Source: Acidipila rosea (GTDB taxonomy: Bacteria; Acidobacteriota; Terriglobia; Terriglobales; Acidobacteriaceae). Taken from it: 64,000 nucleotides of DNA. Each line of letters opens with the position of its first letter. Position 1 is the first letter of the stretch. Location of the stretch: assembly GCF_004339725.1 (NCBI RefSeq), contig NZ_SMGK01000002.1, positions 806,001 to 870,000 of the forward strand, in the 5' to 3' direction. Of the stretch, positions 17,674 to 26,217 are shown piece by piece. The notes beneath the pieces were generated by a model, which worked only from the letters and a program-made list of their open reading frames with translations, did not search any database and was not told where the DNA came from. Made by a program: the position numbers and the translations under genes.

Positions 17674-17721
17674 ACCTGCTTTCGTGGCATCACAGTATTC
17701 GCTGTTCCCACGAAAGCAGGT
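17674..17721 (+). promoter_or_regulatory. Perfect 14-bp inverted repeat before the DUF3185 gene
   Basis: ACCTGCTTTCGTGG (17674-17687) and CCACGAAAGCAGGT (17708-17721) are exact reverse complements with a 20-base loop. The right arm contains GCAGG, the only ribosome-binding-site candidate, 6 bases before the ATG. In RNA the stem would hide it. It may be a translational switch, a protein-binding site, or a terminator for the upstream SdpI gene without a T-run. Confidence 0.55.
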
Positions 17722-17726
17722 ACTTC

Positions 17727-17948
17727 ATGAAACCAGCCACCATCGTCGGCATCCTCCTCATCGTCCTCGGCATCATCGGCTTCGCCGTGGGCGGCATCAG
17801 CTTCACTCACCAAAAGAAAGACATCGACATGGGCCCGCTGCAGGTCTCACATAAGGAGAGCACGACCCTCCCCATCTCCCCCATCCTCAGCACCATCTCG
17901 CTCGTTGCAGGCATCGGCCTCGTCGTCGTAGGAGCGCGCAGCAGGTAG
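17727..17948 (+). CDS. DUF3185-family small membrane protein
   Basis: A 73-residue protein with two membrane segments, IVGILLIVLGIIGFAVGGI and ISLVAGIGLVVVGA. Between them lies the family pattern DIDMGPLQVSHKES. The ATG at 17727 gives the usual family length; the longer frame to 17655 would run through the inverted repeat. Function unknown. Confidence 0.8.
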   Translation: MKPATIVGILLIVLGIIGFAVGGISFTHQKKDIDMGPLQVSHKESTTLPISPILSTISLVAGIGLVVVGARSR

Positions 17949-18001
17949 CCATCTCTCAATCCGTCTCCGGGACCACCCCCACGCCGTCCGCCCAAGTGCT
18001 G

Positions 18002-18025
18002 GAGCCGCCAGTCCTCAGGCGGCTC
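18002..18025 (+). terminator. Terminator-like hairpin after the DUF3185 gene
   Basis: A perfect 8-bp stem, GAGCCGCC and GGCGGCTC, with an 8-base loop. There is no T-run. Confidence 0.4.
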
Positions 18026-18123
18026 TGCCCCCATTGGACGCTGTTAGGACTGCGATCCAGCCGACTTGCCACACCTGCCTCAATTCAGCTGATAAACGAC
18101 GCCCGGAGCACTATGATGGCGTC

Positions 18124-18666
18124 ATGGAAATCGCTGACGCACAGAGAGATGTTCGCGAAACATTTATGGGCGGCTTCGCTGGCCAGCTCGTATCGGCCGT
18201 CCTATGGTGCGGCTCAGCGGCCATAGGTACATGGCACTCACTCCGACTTGCACAGCTGGTTCTCGTCCTGGGTGGGTTCTTTATCTTTCCTTTCACCCAA
18301 CTCCTGCTCCGCAGCATGGGTCATCCTTACAGCTTGCCAAAGGGGCATCCCATGAACGCACTCGGTATCCAGGTCGCGTTCACTCTGCCGCTGACCCTGC
18401 CGCTGGTGATCGGCATTGCAGCACTTCATCCCGCATGGTTTTATCCGGCGTTCATGATTGCCTTAGGTGCTCACTATCTGCCGTTCATCTTCATGTATGG
18501 CATGTGGCAGTTTGGTGTCCTCTCCGCAACGCTGATCGCCAGCGGCATCGCAATCGTGTACGTGCCCACCCCGGTCACCCTTGGCGCATGGTTAACCGCG
18601 TCTCTCCTCTTCATCTTTGCGTTCATCGGCCGCCGCGCAGCGCGTCCGGAGAGCCCGGCGTCCTGA
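18124..18666 (+). CDS. Multi-spanning membrane protein (DUF7010-like)
   Basis: A 180-residue protein with about five or six hydrophobic segments, including LAQLVLVLGGFFIFPFTQLL and LTASLLFIFAFIG. The start MEIADAQRDVRETFMGGFAG at the first in-frame ATG gives a hydrophilic leader before the first helix; an upstream TTG in the same frame is less likely. It resembles a family of small membrane proteins of unknown function (DUF7010-like), recalled from pattern only. It follows two other small membrane-protein genes on the same strand. Confidence 0.65.
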   Translation: MEIADAQRDVRETFMGGFAGQLVSAVLWCGSAAIGTWHSLRLAQLVLVLGGFFIFPFTQLLLRSMGHPYSLPKGHPMNALGIQVAFTLPLTLPLVIGIAALHPAWFYPAFMIALGAHYLPFIFMYGMWQFGVLSATLIASGIAIVYVPTPVTLGAWLTASLLFIFAFIGRRAARPESPAS

Positions 18667-18932
18667 GCCCCCAGCCGAGCCGGAATCGCACCGCGAAAGC
18701 CTGAAAAACTGCCTTTGCCTCAGCGCAAGCACCTCTTCTCATGGCGAGGGGGATTTCGAGGACAAGGGCGAGAAGCTGGCGATCAGGAGGTGTGCTTCCG
18801 AACGCGCTCAAGCCGCCGCGACACAACAGCGCGCCTGCGATCCTGTAGATTTGCTGAACTTTATCAATATGCTTCGATGAACGACCATCCCCGCCGCTCG
18901 AAATCCCAACCGGAAACTGCTAGCCTTGAAGT

Positions 18933-19637
18933 ATGAAATTTGGAGTCCTGGTCTTCCCGGGTTCGAACTGCGATCACGACACTTTCAACGTAGTCGCTGA
19001 GATCGCCCACCAGCCGGTCACCTTCCTCTGGCACGACTCGCCGTCGCTTGAGAACTGCGACGCTATCCTCGTCCCCGGCGGTTTCGCTTACGGAGACTAT
19101 CTCCGTACCGGCGCGCTCGCCCGCTTTTCTCCCGTCATGCAGTCTGTCAGGAAGTTCGCCGATGACGGCGGCCTCGTCCTGGGCATCTGCAACGGCTTCC
19201 AGATTCTCTGCGAGGCAGGCCTGCTCCCCGGCGCGCTTATGCGCAACGCCGGCCTCAAGTACATCTGCAAGCAGGTCCACATCCGCACTGAGACGGCCGA
19301 CTCGCCCTTCACCAGCACCCTCCGCAAGGGTCAGGTCCTGCAGGTGCCCATCGGACACATGGACGGCAACTACTTCTGCGACCAGTCCACCCTCGACACC
19401 CTCCAGCGCAACGACCGCGTCGCCTTTCGCTACTCCACTCCCACCGGGGAAATTACCCCCGAAGCCAATCCCAATGGATCTCTTTCCAACATTGCCGGCA
19501 TCCTCAACGAGGGCCGCAACGTCTTAGGGATGATGCCGCACCCTGACCGCTCTAGCGAACGTATCCTGGGATCTGCCGATGGCTTCGCCATCTTCGCCTC
19601 CATGGTTGCAGCGCTGACGGGTGCAGCGGGACGATGA
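18933..19637 (+). CDS. purQ: Phosphoribosylformylglycinamidine synthase, glutaminase subunit PurQ
   Basis: A 234-residue class I glutamine amidotransferase that supplies ammonia to PurL in the fourth step of purine synthesis. The N-terminus [14 protein letters not shown] is diagnostic. The nucleophile cysteine lies in [20 protein letters not shown], and the late histidine is in [14 protein letters not shown]. The length is normal for bacterial PurQ. The stop overlaps the start of the next gene by 4 bp, so the two are likely co-translated. purL and purS are not in the window. Confidence 0.96.
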   Translation: MKFGVLVFPGSNCDHDTFNVVAEIAHQPVTFLWHDSPSLENCDAILVPGGFAYGDYLRTGALARFSPVMQSVRKFADDGGLVLGICNGFQILCEAGLLPGALMRNAGLKYICKQVHIRTETADSPFTSTLRKGQVLQVPIGHMDGNYFCDQSTLDTLQRNDRVAFRYSTPTGEITPEANPNGSLSNIAGILNEGRNVLGMMPHPDRSSERILGSADGFAIFASMVAALTGAAGR

Positions 19638-20425
19638 TCGATATCCATCACCATCTGCTCTTCGGACTGGACGACGGCTCGCCGGATGTGGAAACCTCCG
19701 TGGCCATGCTTGATGCTGCGGCCGACGATGGCATCACTCACATCGTCTGCACGCCCCACTCCAACGACCGCTACCAGTTCGACCCTGAGGTCAATCAGCA
19801 GAAGCTCGACATCCTCCGTCAGGCCAGCGGTGACCGCGTCACCCTCGGCCTCGGCTGCGACTTCCACCTCTCCTACGACAACATTCAGGACGCGCTCAAA
19901 AATCCCACCCGCTACACCATCAACCAGAAAAATTATCTGCTGGTCGAGTTCGCCGACCTCATGATCCCGCCCACCACCACCGAGACCTTTTACGAGCTCT
20001 CCCTGGCCGGCATGCGCCCCATCATCACCCACCCCGAGCGCAACCCGCTCCTCCAGCGCAAGCCCGAACGCCTCATCGACTGGCTCCGCGGCGGAGCCCT
20101 CATTCAGGTCACAGCCGCCTCGCTCAACGGCCGTTTCGGCAAGGTAGCGCAGTCCATGGCGCAGACCCTCCTCGCTCAGAACTGGGTCCACTTCATCGCC
20201 ACGGACGCCCACAACCTCACCTCGCGGCCGCCCATCATGAGCGAGGCCTACCAGTGGATCGAGAAGCGCCACGGCAGGGAAACCGCCGAGCGCCTCTGCG
20301 TCTCCAACCCCCGCGCCGTCTTCTACGGTGAGGCGTGGCCCCTGCAACCGGAGCCCGAAGGAGTGAATGTTCCACTTGAGGTTCCCAAACCTAAAGGCTT
20401 GCTCGCCCGCCTCTTTTCAAGCTAG
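19634..20425 (+). CDS. CpsB/CapC (YwqE)-type PHP-domain tyrosine phosphatase
   Basis: A 263-residue metal-dependent PHP-domain protein. Metal ligands are visible in [16 protein letters not shown], in [12 protein letters not shown], in [12 protein letters not shown] and in FIATDAHNL. This set is typical of the CpsB/YwqE protein-tyrosine phosphatases that control capsule or exopolysaccharide synthesis by dephosphorylating a tyrosine kinase. No kinase or polysaccharide gene is adjacent. It is coupled to purQ through ATGA, an unexpected pairing whose meaning is unclear. Confidence 0.9.
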   Translation: MIDIHHHLLFGLDDGSPDVETSVAMLDAAADDGITHIVCTPHSNDRYQFDPEVNQQKLDILRQASGDRVTLGLGCDFHLSYDNIQDALKNPTRYTINQKNYLLVEFADLMIPPTTTETFYELSLAGMRPIITHPERNPLLQRKPERLIDWLRGGALIQVTAASLNGRFGKVAQSMAQTLLAQNWVHFIATDAHNLTSRPPIMSEAYQWIEKRHGRETAERLCVSNPRAVFYGEAWPLQPEPEGVNVPLEVPKPKGLLARLFSS

Positions 20426-20434
20426 GGCTGAAGC

Positions 20435-21160
20435 TCAAAGCCCCAACCCGCCATCCACGCTCAGGATCTGCCCCGTGATGAAGTGCGGCCCTTCCATAAA
20501 GAACATCACCGCCGCCGCCACATCCGCGGGCGTCCCATTGCGTTTCATCGGCGTCTTCGCCGCGAAGTGTTCATAGTCCGCTGAGACTTCGCCGTTCACG
20601 ATCATCCCCGGAGCCACGCAGTTCACGCTGATCTCTGGCGCAAACGCCTTCGACATCGTCTGCGTCAGCATGTGCAGCGCCGCCTTTGACGTGCAGTAGT
20701 GCCCATGCGTCGGCCACGGGTGCAGCCCGCCCAGCGAGCCGATATTCACGATCCGCCCCTTCGCCGCCTTCAGATGCGCGTGCGCCGCCTTCGCCATCAG
20801 GAAAGGTCCCCGCGTGTTGGTCTCGAACATCGCATCCCACTGCCCCACGCTGATCTGGTCCAGCGACGCCGTTTCAAACCTCCCAGCGTTATTCACCAGC
20901 AGGTCCAGCCCACCCATCGCCGCGACCGCGTTCTGCACCGCCGCTTCCACCTGCTCCGGATTCCGGACATCGCACCGCTCCGCCGCCGCCCGCACGCCCA
21001 GCGCCTTCAGCTCCGCCACCGTGGCCACCGCATCCGCCTCGGAGTCGCGATAGGTAATCACCACATCCGCTCCGGCCTTCGCCAGCGCCAGCGCCAGGCT
21101 CCGTCCAATCCGCCTCGCCGCGCCCGTCACCAGTGCGGTTTTTCCCTGTAGACTCTTCAT
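20435..21160 (-). CDS. SDR-family oxidoreductase, pteridine-reductase-like
   Basis: A 241-residue short-chain dehydrogenase. The cofactor motif TGAARRIGRSLA, with an Arg in the glycine loop, suggests NADPH and is typical of pteridine reductase/FolM relatives. NNAG and the catalytic YCTSK (Tyr and Lys) are present, with the serine in NIGSLGG. The C-terminal TGQILSVDGGLGL is standard. The gene ends 9 bp from the end of the convergent phosphatase gene. The substrate is uncertain; dihydropteridines or 3-oxoacyl groups are both possible. Confidence 0.88.
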   Translation of the reverse strand: MKSLQGKTALVTGAARRIGRSLALALAKAGADVVITYRDSEADAVATVAELKALGVRAAAERCDVRNPEQVEAAVQNAVAAMGGLDLLVNNAGRFETASLDQISVGQWDAMFETNTRGPFLMAKAAHAHLKAAKGRIVNIGSLGGLHPWPTHGHYCTSKAALHMLTQTMSKAFAPEISVNCVAPGMIVNGEVSADYEHFAAKTPMKRNGTPADVAAAVMFFMEGPHFITGQILSVDGGLGL

Positions 21161-21246
21161 AGCAGGATTCTAAAGCGCTCCGAGGCAACCCTGCAGTCTG
21201 CCCGCGCAACCGCGTCCTGCCATTCGCCATCACACCGACAGACTTT

Positions 21247-21918
21247 ATGCGATTTCGACCCTCAATGCCGCTCGCGGCCGCTCTTCTCCTGCTCGCGACC
21301 GGCTGCGCCCATGTCAACCGCAACGCAGCAGGCAGCCCCGGCGCGCCTGCGCTGGCTGACGACGCACCTCTTCACACCCGCGGCGGAACCAACCCCAACG
21401 CGCCCTATGAAGTCGCCGTCCAGAAGCCTCAGCTCGTCAAGCGCCCGGCCATCATCGACATCAACGCCGCCGCCCCCTGCAACGCCGCCAACCTCAATGT
21501 CTTTGAGACGGGAGCCAAGGTCAACGGCGCCTACCGCGCCGTCCGCCTCGCCTTCGTCAACACCGGCGCGCAGCCCTGCAAACTCGGCGGCTACCCCGCC
21601 ATCAGTCTCATTGACCAGCAGGGCGGTCCCGTCGGCAGCATCTCCATTGAAAAGGTCACCGCTGACACCCTCACCGCGCAGCTGGGCCCCGCGCAGCAGG
21701 CCACCTTCACCCAGCCATCGCCCGAGGTGCTGCTCGCCCCGCGCGGCAACGCCTGGTTTGAGGTCGGCTACACCAGCAGCACAGACTGCCCCGCCATCTC
21801 CGGCATTGCCGTCTCCGCGCCCGGCACCCTCCACCTCTTCACCATCAACCACCCGCTGACCATCTGCGCCGGCAAAATCCAGGTCACCGCGCTGCGCGGC
21901 GACGAGGGCCAGGACTAG
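21247..21918 (+). CDS. DUF4232-domain lipoprotein
   Basis: A 223-residue protein with a lipoprotein signal peptide (LAAALLLLATGCAHV; lipidated Cys in TGCA). The DUF4232 domain begins at about residue 70 with CNAANLNVFETGAKVNGAYR and contains VRLAFVNTGAQPCKLGGYPA. Such beta-sandwich lipoproteins are common but functionally uncharacterised. It should be anchored in the cell envelope. It is convergent with the MlaF-like gene. Confidence 0.82.
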   Translation: MRFRPSMPLAAALLLLATGCAHVNRNAAGSPGAPALADDAPLHTRGGTNPNAPYEVAVQKPQLVKRPAIIDINAAAPCNAANLNVFETGAKVNGAYRAVRLAFVNTGAQPCKLGGYPAISLIDQQGGPVGSISIEKVTADTLTAQLGPAQQATFTQPSPEVLLAPRGNAWFEVGYTSSTDCPAISGIAVSAPGTLHLFTINHPLTICAGKIQVTALRGDEGQD

Positions 21919-21949
21919 CCTCGCCCTCCACCTCAGCTTCCATGGCTAT

Positions 21950-22786
21950 CTATCTGATATAGCGACTGATAAAGGGATCGTCCGAGTGCACCAGGTCGTG
22001 TGTCGATCCGTCGAAAACCAGCTTGCCCTCATTCAGCATCAGGAAGCTCGTCCGGTCATCGACCGTGCCCTCCGGCAGCAGCTCCATCCGGTTTTCCTTC
22101 TCGTTGTAGCGATTCATCGCCATCACAAACGCGTCCTGCAGCCGATGGGTAATCATCAGCGAGCTGCGCCGGAAGACATCCCGCTGCTTCACCACCAGCT
22201 CGATAATCGTCGTCGAGGTAATCGGATCGAGCCCGCCCGTCGGCGAGTCATAGAGCACCAGCGCCGGATTGCTCACCACCGCCCGCGCAATCGCCACCCT
22301 GCGCCGCATCCCGCCCGAGAGCTCTGACGGAACCTTCTCCATCGTGTGCTCCAGCTCCACCACCCGCAGCGCTTCCTTCACCCGCTCGTCGATCTCCTCA
22401 TCGGGCACATGCTCTTCCATCAGCTGGTAGCCGACGTTGTCCCGCACCGTCAGGGAGTCGAACAGCGCGCCTTCCTGAAAAACCATGCCGATATGGTGCC
22501 GCAGCCTGAAGAGCTCCTGCTCCCGCATCGCGCTGACCTCTTCGCCGAACACCGTAATCCGCCCCGAGTCCGGCTTCAGCAGCCCGTTGGCCAGCTTCAG
22601 CAGCACGCTCTTGCCCACCCCCGCCGGCCCCAGCAGGATGCGCGTGTCCCCCTGCTCCAGCTTGAAGCTGATCCGGTCCAGCACCGGCTTGCCCTCGAAG
22701 CCGATCGACACGTCCTCAAAGAGGATCGCCGGCCCCGCAGGAGGCTGCCACTGTTGCGGCTCGGCTACCGGCGCTGCGCTCGCCAT
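21950..22786 (-). CDS. MlaF-like lipid ABC transporter ATPase with altered Walker B
   Basis: A 278-residue ABC ATPase. Walker A is GPAGVGKSVLLKLANG, the signature is ELSGGMRRRVAIARA and the H-loop is MITHR. The segment after Walker B reads LVLYDSPTGGLDP: the normally catalytic glutamate (DEP) is Ser (DSP). The gene starts 4 bp after the stop of an MlaE-type permease, which identifies it as the ATPase of a lipid/organic-solvent-resistance transporter at the inner membrane. The ATG at 22786 is preferred over an upstream TTG. An MlaD-type substrate-binding protein is not encoded nearby. Confidence 0.9.
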   Translation of the reverse strand: MASAAPVAEPQQWQPPAGPAILFEDVSIGFEGKPVLDRISFKLEQGDTRILLGPAGVGKSVLLKLANGLLKPDSGRITVFGEEVSAMREQELFRLRHHIGMVFQEGALFDSLTVRDNVGYQLMEEHVPDEEIDERVKEALRVVELEHTMEKVPSELSGGMRRRVAIARAVVSNPALVLYDSPTGGLDPITSTTIIELVVKQRDVFRRSSLMITHRLQDAFVMAMNRYNEKENRMELLPEGTVDDRTSFLMLNEGKLVFDGSTHDLVHSDDPFISRYIR

Positions 22787-22790
22787 CCGT

Positions 22791-23570
22791 TCACCGTCCA
22801 AAGACTGAGATCATGAATTTGCTGATGATAAAGTCCACCACGATGATCAGCACCGACGACACCACCACCGCCTGCGTCGTCGAGCGCCCCACGCCCTGCG
22901 TGCCGCCCCGCGTCGTCATCCCGTAGAAGCAGCCGATCGTCGCGATAATAAAGCCGAAGAAGATCGGCTTCACCAGCCCCTGCAGAATGTCCGCAAACAC
23001 CAGCGACTGGTAGGCCGTGTGGAAATACTGCGACCCGTCCTGCCCCAGCAGCACCACGGACACAAAAGCGCCGCCCAGCGTGCCCACCGCGTCCGAAATG
23101 ATCGTCAGGAAAAACATCATGAAGATCGTTGAGACGATCCGCGGCATCACCAGCTTCTTCAGCGGATCGGTTCCCAGCGCCCGCATCGCGTCGATCTGCT
23201 CGGTCACCATCATCGAGCCGAGTTCGCTGGCCATTCCCGACGCATTCCGGCCTGAGACCATCAGGCTCGTCAGCACCGGCCCCAGCTCCTTGATCATCGA
23301 CAGGCTCACCAGCTCGCCGGTAATCGCCGCCGCGCCAAAATTCGCCAGCGTCGAAGCCGAGTTCAGCGCCAGCACGCCCCCCGTAAAAAAACCGGTCAGG
23401 ATCACGATCGGCAGCGAACCGATCCCGATTCTGTCCGCCTGCACAATAATGTCTGCCCCATAAAAGGGTTTGCGAAAGAGATTAGCGAGCGAACGCCCGG
23501 ACAGCAGGGCATACTGCTGCACGGCACTGACGATCTTCTTGGCGGCTCTGTCGAGCGTCGGAAAAGGCAT
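22791..23570 (-). CDS. MlaE-family ABC transporter permease
   Basis: A 259-residue inner-membrane permease of the MlaE family, with five or six hydrophobic segments. Typical motifs are ILTGFFTGGVLALNSA, VLTSLMVSGRNASGMASELG and MRALGTDPLKKLVMPRI. With the ATPase downstream it should form the core of a lipid transporter between outer and inner membrane. It is first of the two-gene operon. Confidence 0.92.
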   Translation of the reverse strand: MPFPTLDRAAKKIVSAVQQYALLSGRSLANLFRKPFYGADIIVQADRIGIGSLPIVILTGFFTGGVLALNSASTLANFGAAAITGELVSLSMIKELGPVLTSLMVSGRNASGMASELGSMMVTEQIDAMRALGTDPLKKLVMPRIVSTIFMMFFLTIISDAVGTLGGAFVSVVLLGQDGSQYFHTAYQSLVFADILQGLVKPIFFGFIIATIGCFYGMTTRGGTQGVGRSTTQAVVVSSVLIIVVDFIISKFMISVFGR

Positions 23571-23740
23571 AGACGATCAGGGTGTTAGATGCAGAGAAGC
23601 CCCTGCTGACTCAAAAGCCGAGGGTATCACGAACCTCACCCCCCTGCTCGCATTCCCCCCTGCGCAGCGGCAGCCTTCTCCCGTTGTGTCTTACGGAGTG
23701 TCTCAATTTATTTGGTTCCATGTACACGGCACCGCCCGCG

Positions 23741-24454
23741 CTACGTTGAAACCGTGCGAGCCATTCGCAGTCGCCAGAGAAGATACGGCAGCATGGTGAG
23801 CGAGAGAATCGCCAAAATGTGAATCACCTCCGAAAAAATACCCTGCACCGAAGACCCAAACGTGAAGCTCATGAGGATATCTCCCGCTCCGCTGGCGACG
23901 GATGAGCGACTCGCGTGAACCTGGGCCGTGCCCCCCAGCAATGCGAGCAGGACCAGGCCGGCAAGGGGCCAGACCGCCTTCAATCTTTGGCGGGCGGCGA
24001 TGAGTACCATGCCCCAGCCGATAACTACCGGCGCGCTGAAATAAATCAGTCTGCCCGCGCCAAAATACAAAATCGCCAATCCATCGATTCGAGCGAAAGG
24101 CGTATCGGCTCCCGGCAGGAAGATCTTCCAGCCCGACCACAAAATTAAACAAGCAACGAAGTAGGCCCCAGCCAGAAGCAGGAGCGGAGTGAGACCGAAC
24201 ATCACCCACGGCGCCCGCACGCTCCAGGATAGGAATTGGCGTTGGTCCATCATCGCCTTGCTGAGTTCGTTCACCCCCCCGAGGCGGAGCAGCGCGGCGG
24301 ATTCCGCATCCTCCCGGCCGCGGCCCGCGCCATTCTCTTCCGCCGTCAGGTCGGCCAGATGATCCACGAGTTCGGTAAGATACCGCCTCACATGCCGTGG
24401 CGCAACGCCCGCCCGCAGCAGCCGTTCGCGCAGTTCATGAAATGGCTTCGCCAT
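23741..24454 (-). CDS. Permease-prefix-domain membrane protein without a permease domain
   Basis: A 237-residue protein. Residues 1-75 are the same kind of alpha-helical permease-prefix domain that starts ADOP permeases (RRYLTELVDHLADLTAEENG). About four membrane segments follow, such as FGLTPLLLLAGAYFVACLIL and LAGLVLLALLGGTAQ, but no MacB-core or FtsX domain. It overlaps the upstream PadR gene by 20 bp, repeating the PadR-plus-ADOP arrangement with a reduced partner. The role is unknown. Confidence 0.8.
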   Translation of the reverse strand: MAKPFHELRERLLRAGVAPRHVRRYLTELVDHLADLTAEENGAGRGREDAESAALLRLGGVNELSKAMMDQRQFLSWSVRAPWVMFGLTPLLLLAGAYFVACLILWSGWKIFLPGADTPFARIDGLAILYFGAGRLIYFSAPVVIGWGMVLIAARQRLKAVWPLAGLVLLALLGGTAQVHASRSSVASGAGDILMSFTFGSSVQGIFSEVIHILAILSLTMLPYLLWRLRMARTVST

Positions 24455-24791
24455 GTTGCCCTCCCGTCAGCATCTTGTGAATTGCACTCGCCAGATTGGC
24501 CCAAGTCTCCGACAGCTCAGACAAACGCCGCGATCCGGCGGGCGTTACGGAATAGTAGATACGGCTTCGGCCATTGACGGTCTTCCGCCGCGAGGTTAGC
24601 GCCCCATCGTGCTCCAACGCGTGCAGCACCGGATAGACCACACCTTCTCCGACGGCAACGACCGCATCAGTACGGCTGCGGATCGCCTGAACGATTTCAT
24701 AGCCATACATCTCCTCCTGCTGGAGCAGCCTCAGAATCAGGAGCTCCGGAACCCCATTCATGAAATTTGGATTGGTTTCGCGCCCAGCCAT
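24435..24791 (-). CDS. PadR-family transcriptional regulator
   Basis: A 118-residue winged-helix regulator. PadR hallmarks are VPELLILRLLQQEEMYGYEI, GEGVVYPVLHALEHDG and RIYYSVTPAGSRRL. The ATG at 24791 is taken as the start; a TTG at 24818 lies inside the inverted repeat described next. It overlaps the downstream membrane-protein gene by 20 bp, indicating a two-gene operon. Confidence 0.9.
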   Translation of the reverse strand: MAGRETNPNFMNGVPELLILRLLQQEEMYGYEIVQAIRSRTDAVVAVGEGVVYPVLHALEHDGALTSRRKTVNGRSRIYYSVTPAGSRRLSELSETWANLASAIHKMLTGGQHGEAIS

Positions 24792-24802
24792 CGAGAACCA
24801 TG

Positions 24803-24823
24803 ATACCTCGAACTGCAAGGTAT
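24803..24823. promoter_or_regulatory. Inverted repeat upstream of the third PadR gene
   Basis: ATACCTCG and CAAGGTAT pair at 7 of 8 positions (6-bp perfect ATACCT/AGGTAT core) around a 5-base spacer, 11 bp before the PadR ATG. The ATAC/GTAT ends match those of the 12-bp palindrome before the second PadR gene. Possible autoregulatory operator. Confidence 0.45.
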
Positions 24824-24975
24824 AGAAAGATCGATGACATATTCGCTAGCAAAAGAAAACATCGTCGATTTGCGATCAGTCCCACCGCCTCCCATGCCAT
24901 TTGCCAATGCAATGTGATGAAATCTATTGGTGGGGCCTCCAGCTCCAAACCGCCCCATCGACCACAAAGGAAGAG

Positions 24976-26160
24976 ATGCGCATACCACTCCTGGCACTTG
25001 CTGTCGCCGCCTTCGGCATCGGCACCTCGGAATTCATCATCATGGGCCTGCTGCCTAATCTGGCGTCCAGCTTCCACGTCAGCATCCCCCGCGCCGGCAT
25101 GCTCGTCTCCGGATACGCCCTCAGCGTCACCATCGGCTCGCCCATCGTCGCCGTCGCCATCGCCCGCCTTGAGCGCAAGACCGCGCTGCTGCTTCTCATG
25201 GGCATCTTCACCCTCGGCAACCTCGCCTGCGCCGTCGCCCCCACCTACGGCCTGCTCTTCTCCGCCCGCATCCTCACTGCCCTCTGCCACGGCGCATTCT
25301 TCGGAACAGGCAGCATCGTCGCCGCCGACCTCGTACCCAGAAAGCAGCGCGCGCAGGCCATCGCCCTCATGTTCTCCGGCCTCACCCTCGCCAACGTCCT
25401 CGGCGTTCCCGCGGGCACCGCGCTCGGGCAGGCCTTCGGCTGGCGAGCCTCCTTCTGGGCCATCGTTCCCATCGGCCTCATCGCCTCCGCGTTTCTCTTC
25501 TGGCTGCTCCCCCGCCAGCCCGCGGGCGACAACAGCCTCATCCACGAGTTCAGAATCCTCCGCCGCCCGCAGGTCCTGCTCGTTCTCGCCATGAGCACCC
25601 TCGCCTCGGCATCCCTCTTCTGTGTCTTCACCTACATCGCGCCCATGCTAGAGACCGTCACCGGAATCTCGCCGCACGCCGTCACCATCGTCCTCCTGCT
25701 CTTCGGCATCGGCATCACCGGCGGCAACTTCCTCGGCGGCTGGCTTAGTGACTGGCGCCAGATGCCGTCCATCATCGGCACCCTCGTCGTTCTCCTCTTC
25801 GTCCTTCTCTCCCTCTACAGCGCCGAACACTTCGTCATCCCCGCCGTCGGCATCATCCTCTTCTGGGGCTTCGTCCAGTTCGCCGCCGGCTCGCCCCTCC
25901 AGGCGCGTATCGTTGAGCAGGCCCACGGAGCCGCCAACCTCGCCTCCACCCTCAACCAGGGAGCCTTCAACCTCGGCAACGCCCTCGGAGCCTCCATCGG
26001 CGGCGTCATGCTCTCCATCGGCTTCGGCTACAGGAGCCTGCCGCTCGCCAGCGCTGTCGTCGCCGTCCTCGCTCTCCTGCTCGCCCTCTGGTCCTTCCGC
26101 CTCGACCGCCACGAGTCCGCCACCCGCGAACTCGCCTCCCTCGCCGCCGGCGAATACTGA
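24976..26160 (+). CDS. MFS transporter, sugar/drug efflux type
   Basis: A 394-residue major facilitator with twelve predicted membrane segments, resembling the AraJ/YdhP/NepI drug-proton antiporter group. IGTSEFIIMGLLPNLA at the N-terminus and GYALSVTIGSPIVA in the second helix are typical. The ATG at 24976 is preceded by AAAGGAAGAG. It diverges from the PadR operon across 184 bp, so a shared regulatory region is possible. The substrate is unknown. Confidence 0.9.
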   Translation: MRIPLLALAVAAFGIGTSEFIIMGLLPNLASSFHVSIPRAGMLVSGYALSVTIGSPIVAVAIARLERKTALLLLMGIFTLGNLACAVAPTYGLLFSARILTALCHGAFFGTGSIVAADLVPRKQRAQAIALMFSGLTLANVLGVPAGTALGQAFGWRASFWAIVPIGLIASAFLFWLLPRQPAGDNSLIHEFRILRRPQVLLVLAMSTLASASLFCVFTYIAPMLETVTGISPHAVTIVLLLFGIGITGGNFLGGWLSDWRQMPSIIGTLVVLLFVLLSLYSAEHFVIPAVGIILFWGFVQFAAGSPLQARIVEQAHGAANLASTLNQGAFNLGNALGASIGGVMLSIGFGYRSLPLASAVVAVLALLLALWSFRLDRHESATRELASLAAGEY

Positions 26161-26173
26161 TCCAAATGGAAAC

Positions 26174-26200
26174 GGCCCTGCGCCGCCACAGCGCAGGGCC
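26174..26200. terminator. Bidirectional terminator-like hairpin
   Basis: A perfect 10-bp stem, GGCCCTGCGC and GCGCAGGGCC, with a 7-base loop, between the convergent MFS and TonB-receptor genes. T-runs are weak on both sides. Confidence 0.6.
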
Positions 26201-26217
26201 ATTCAACTACTCCAGCC

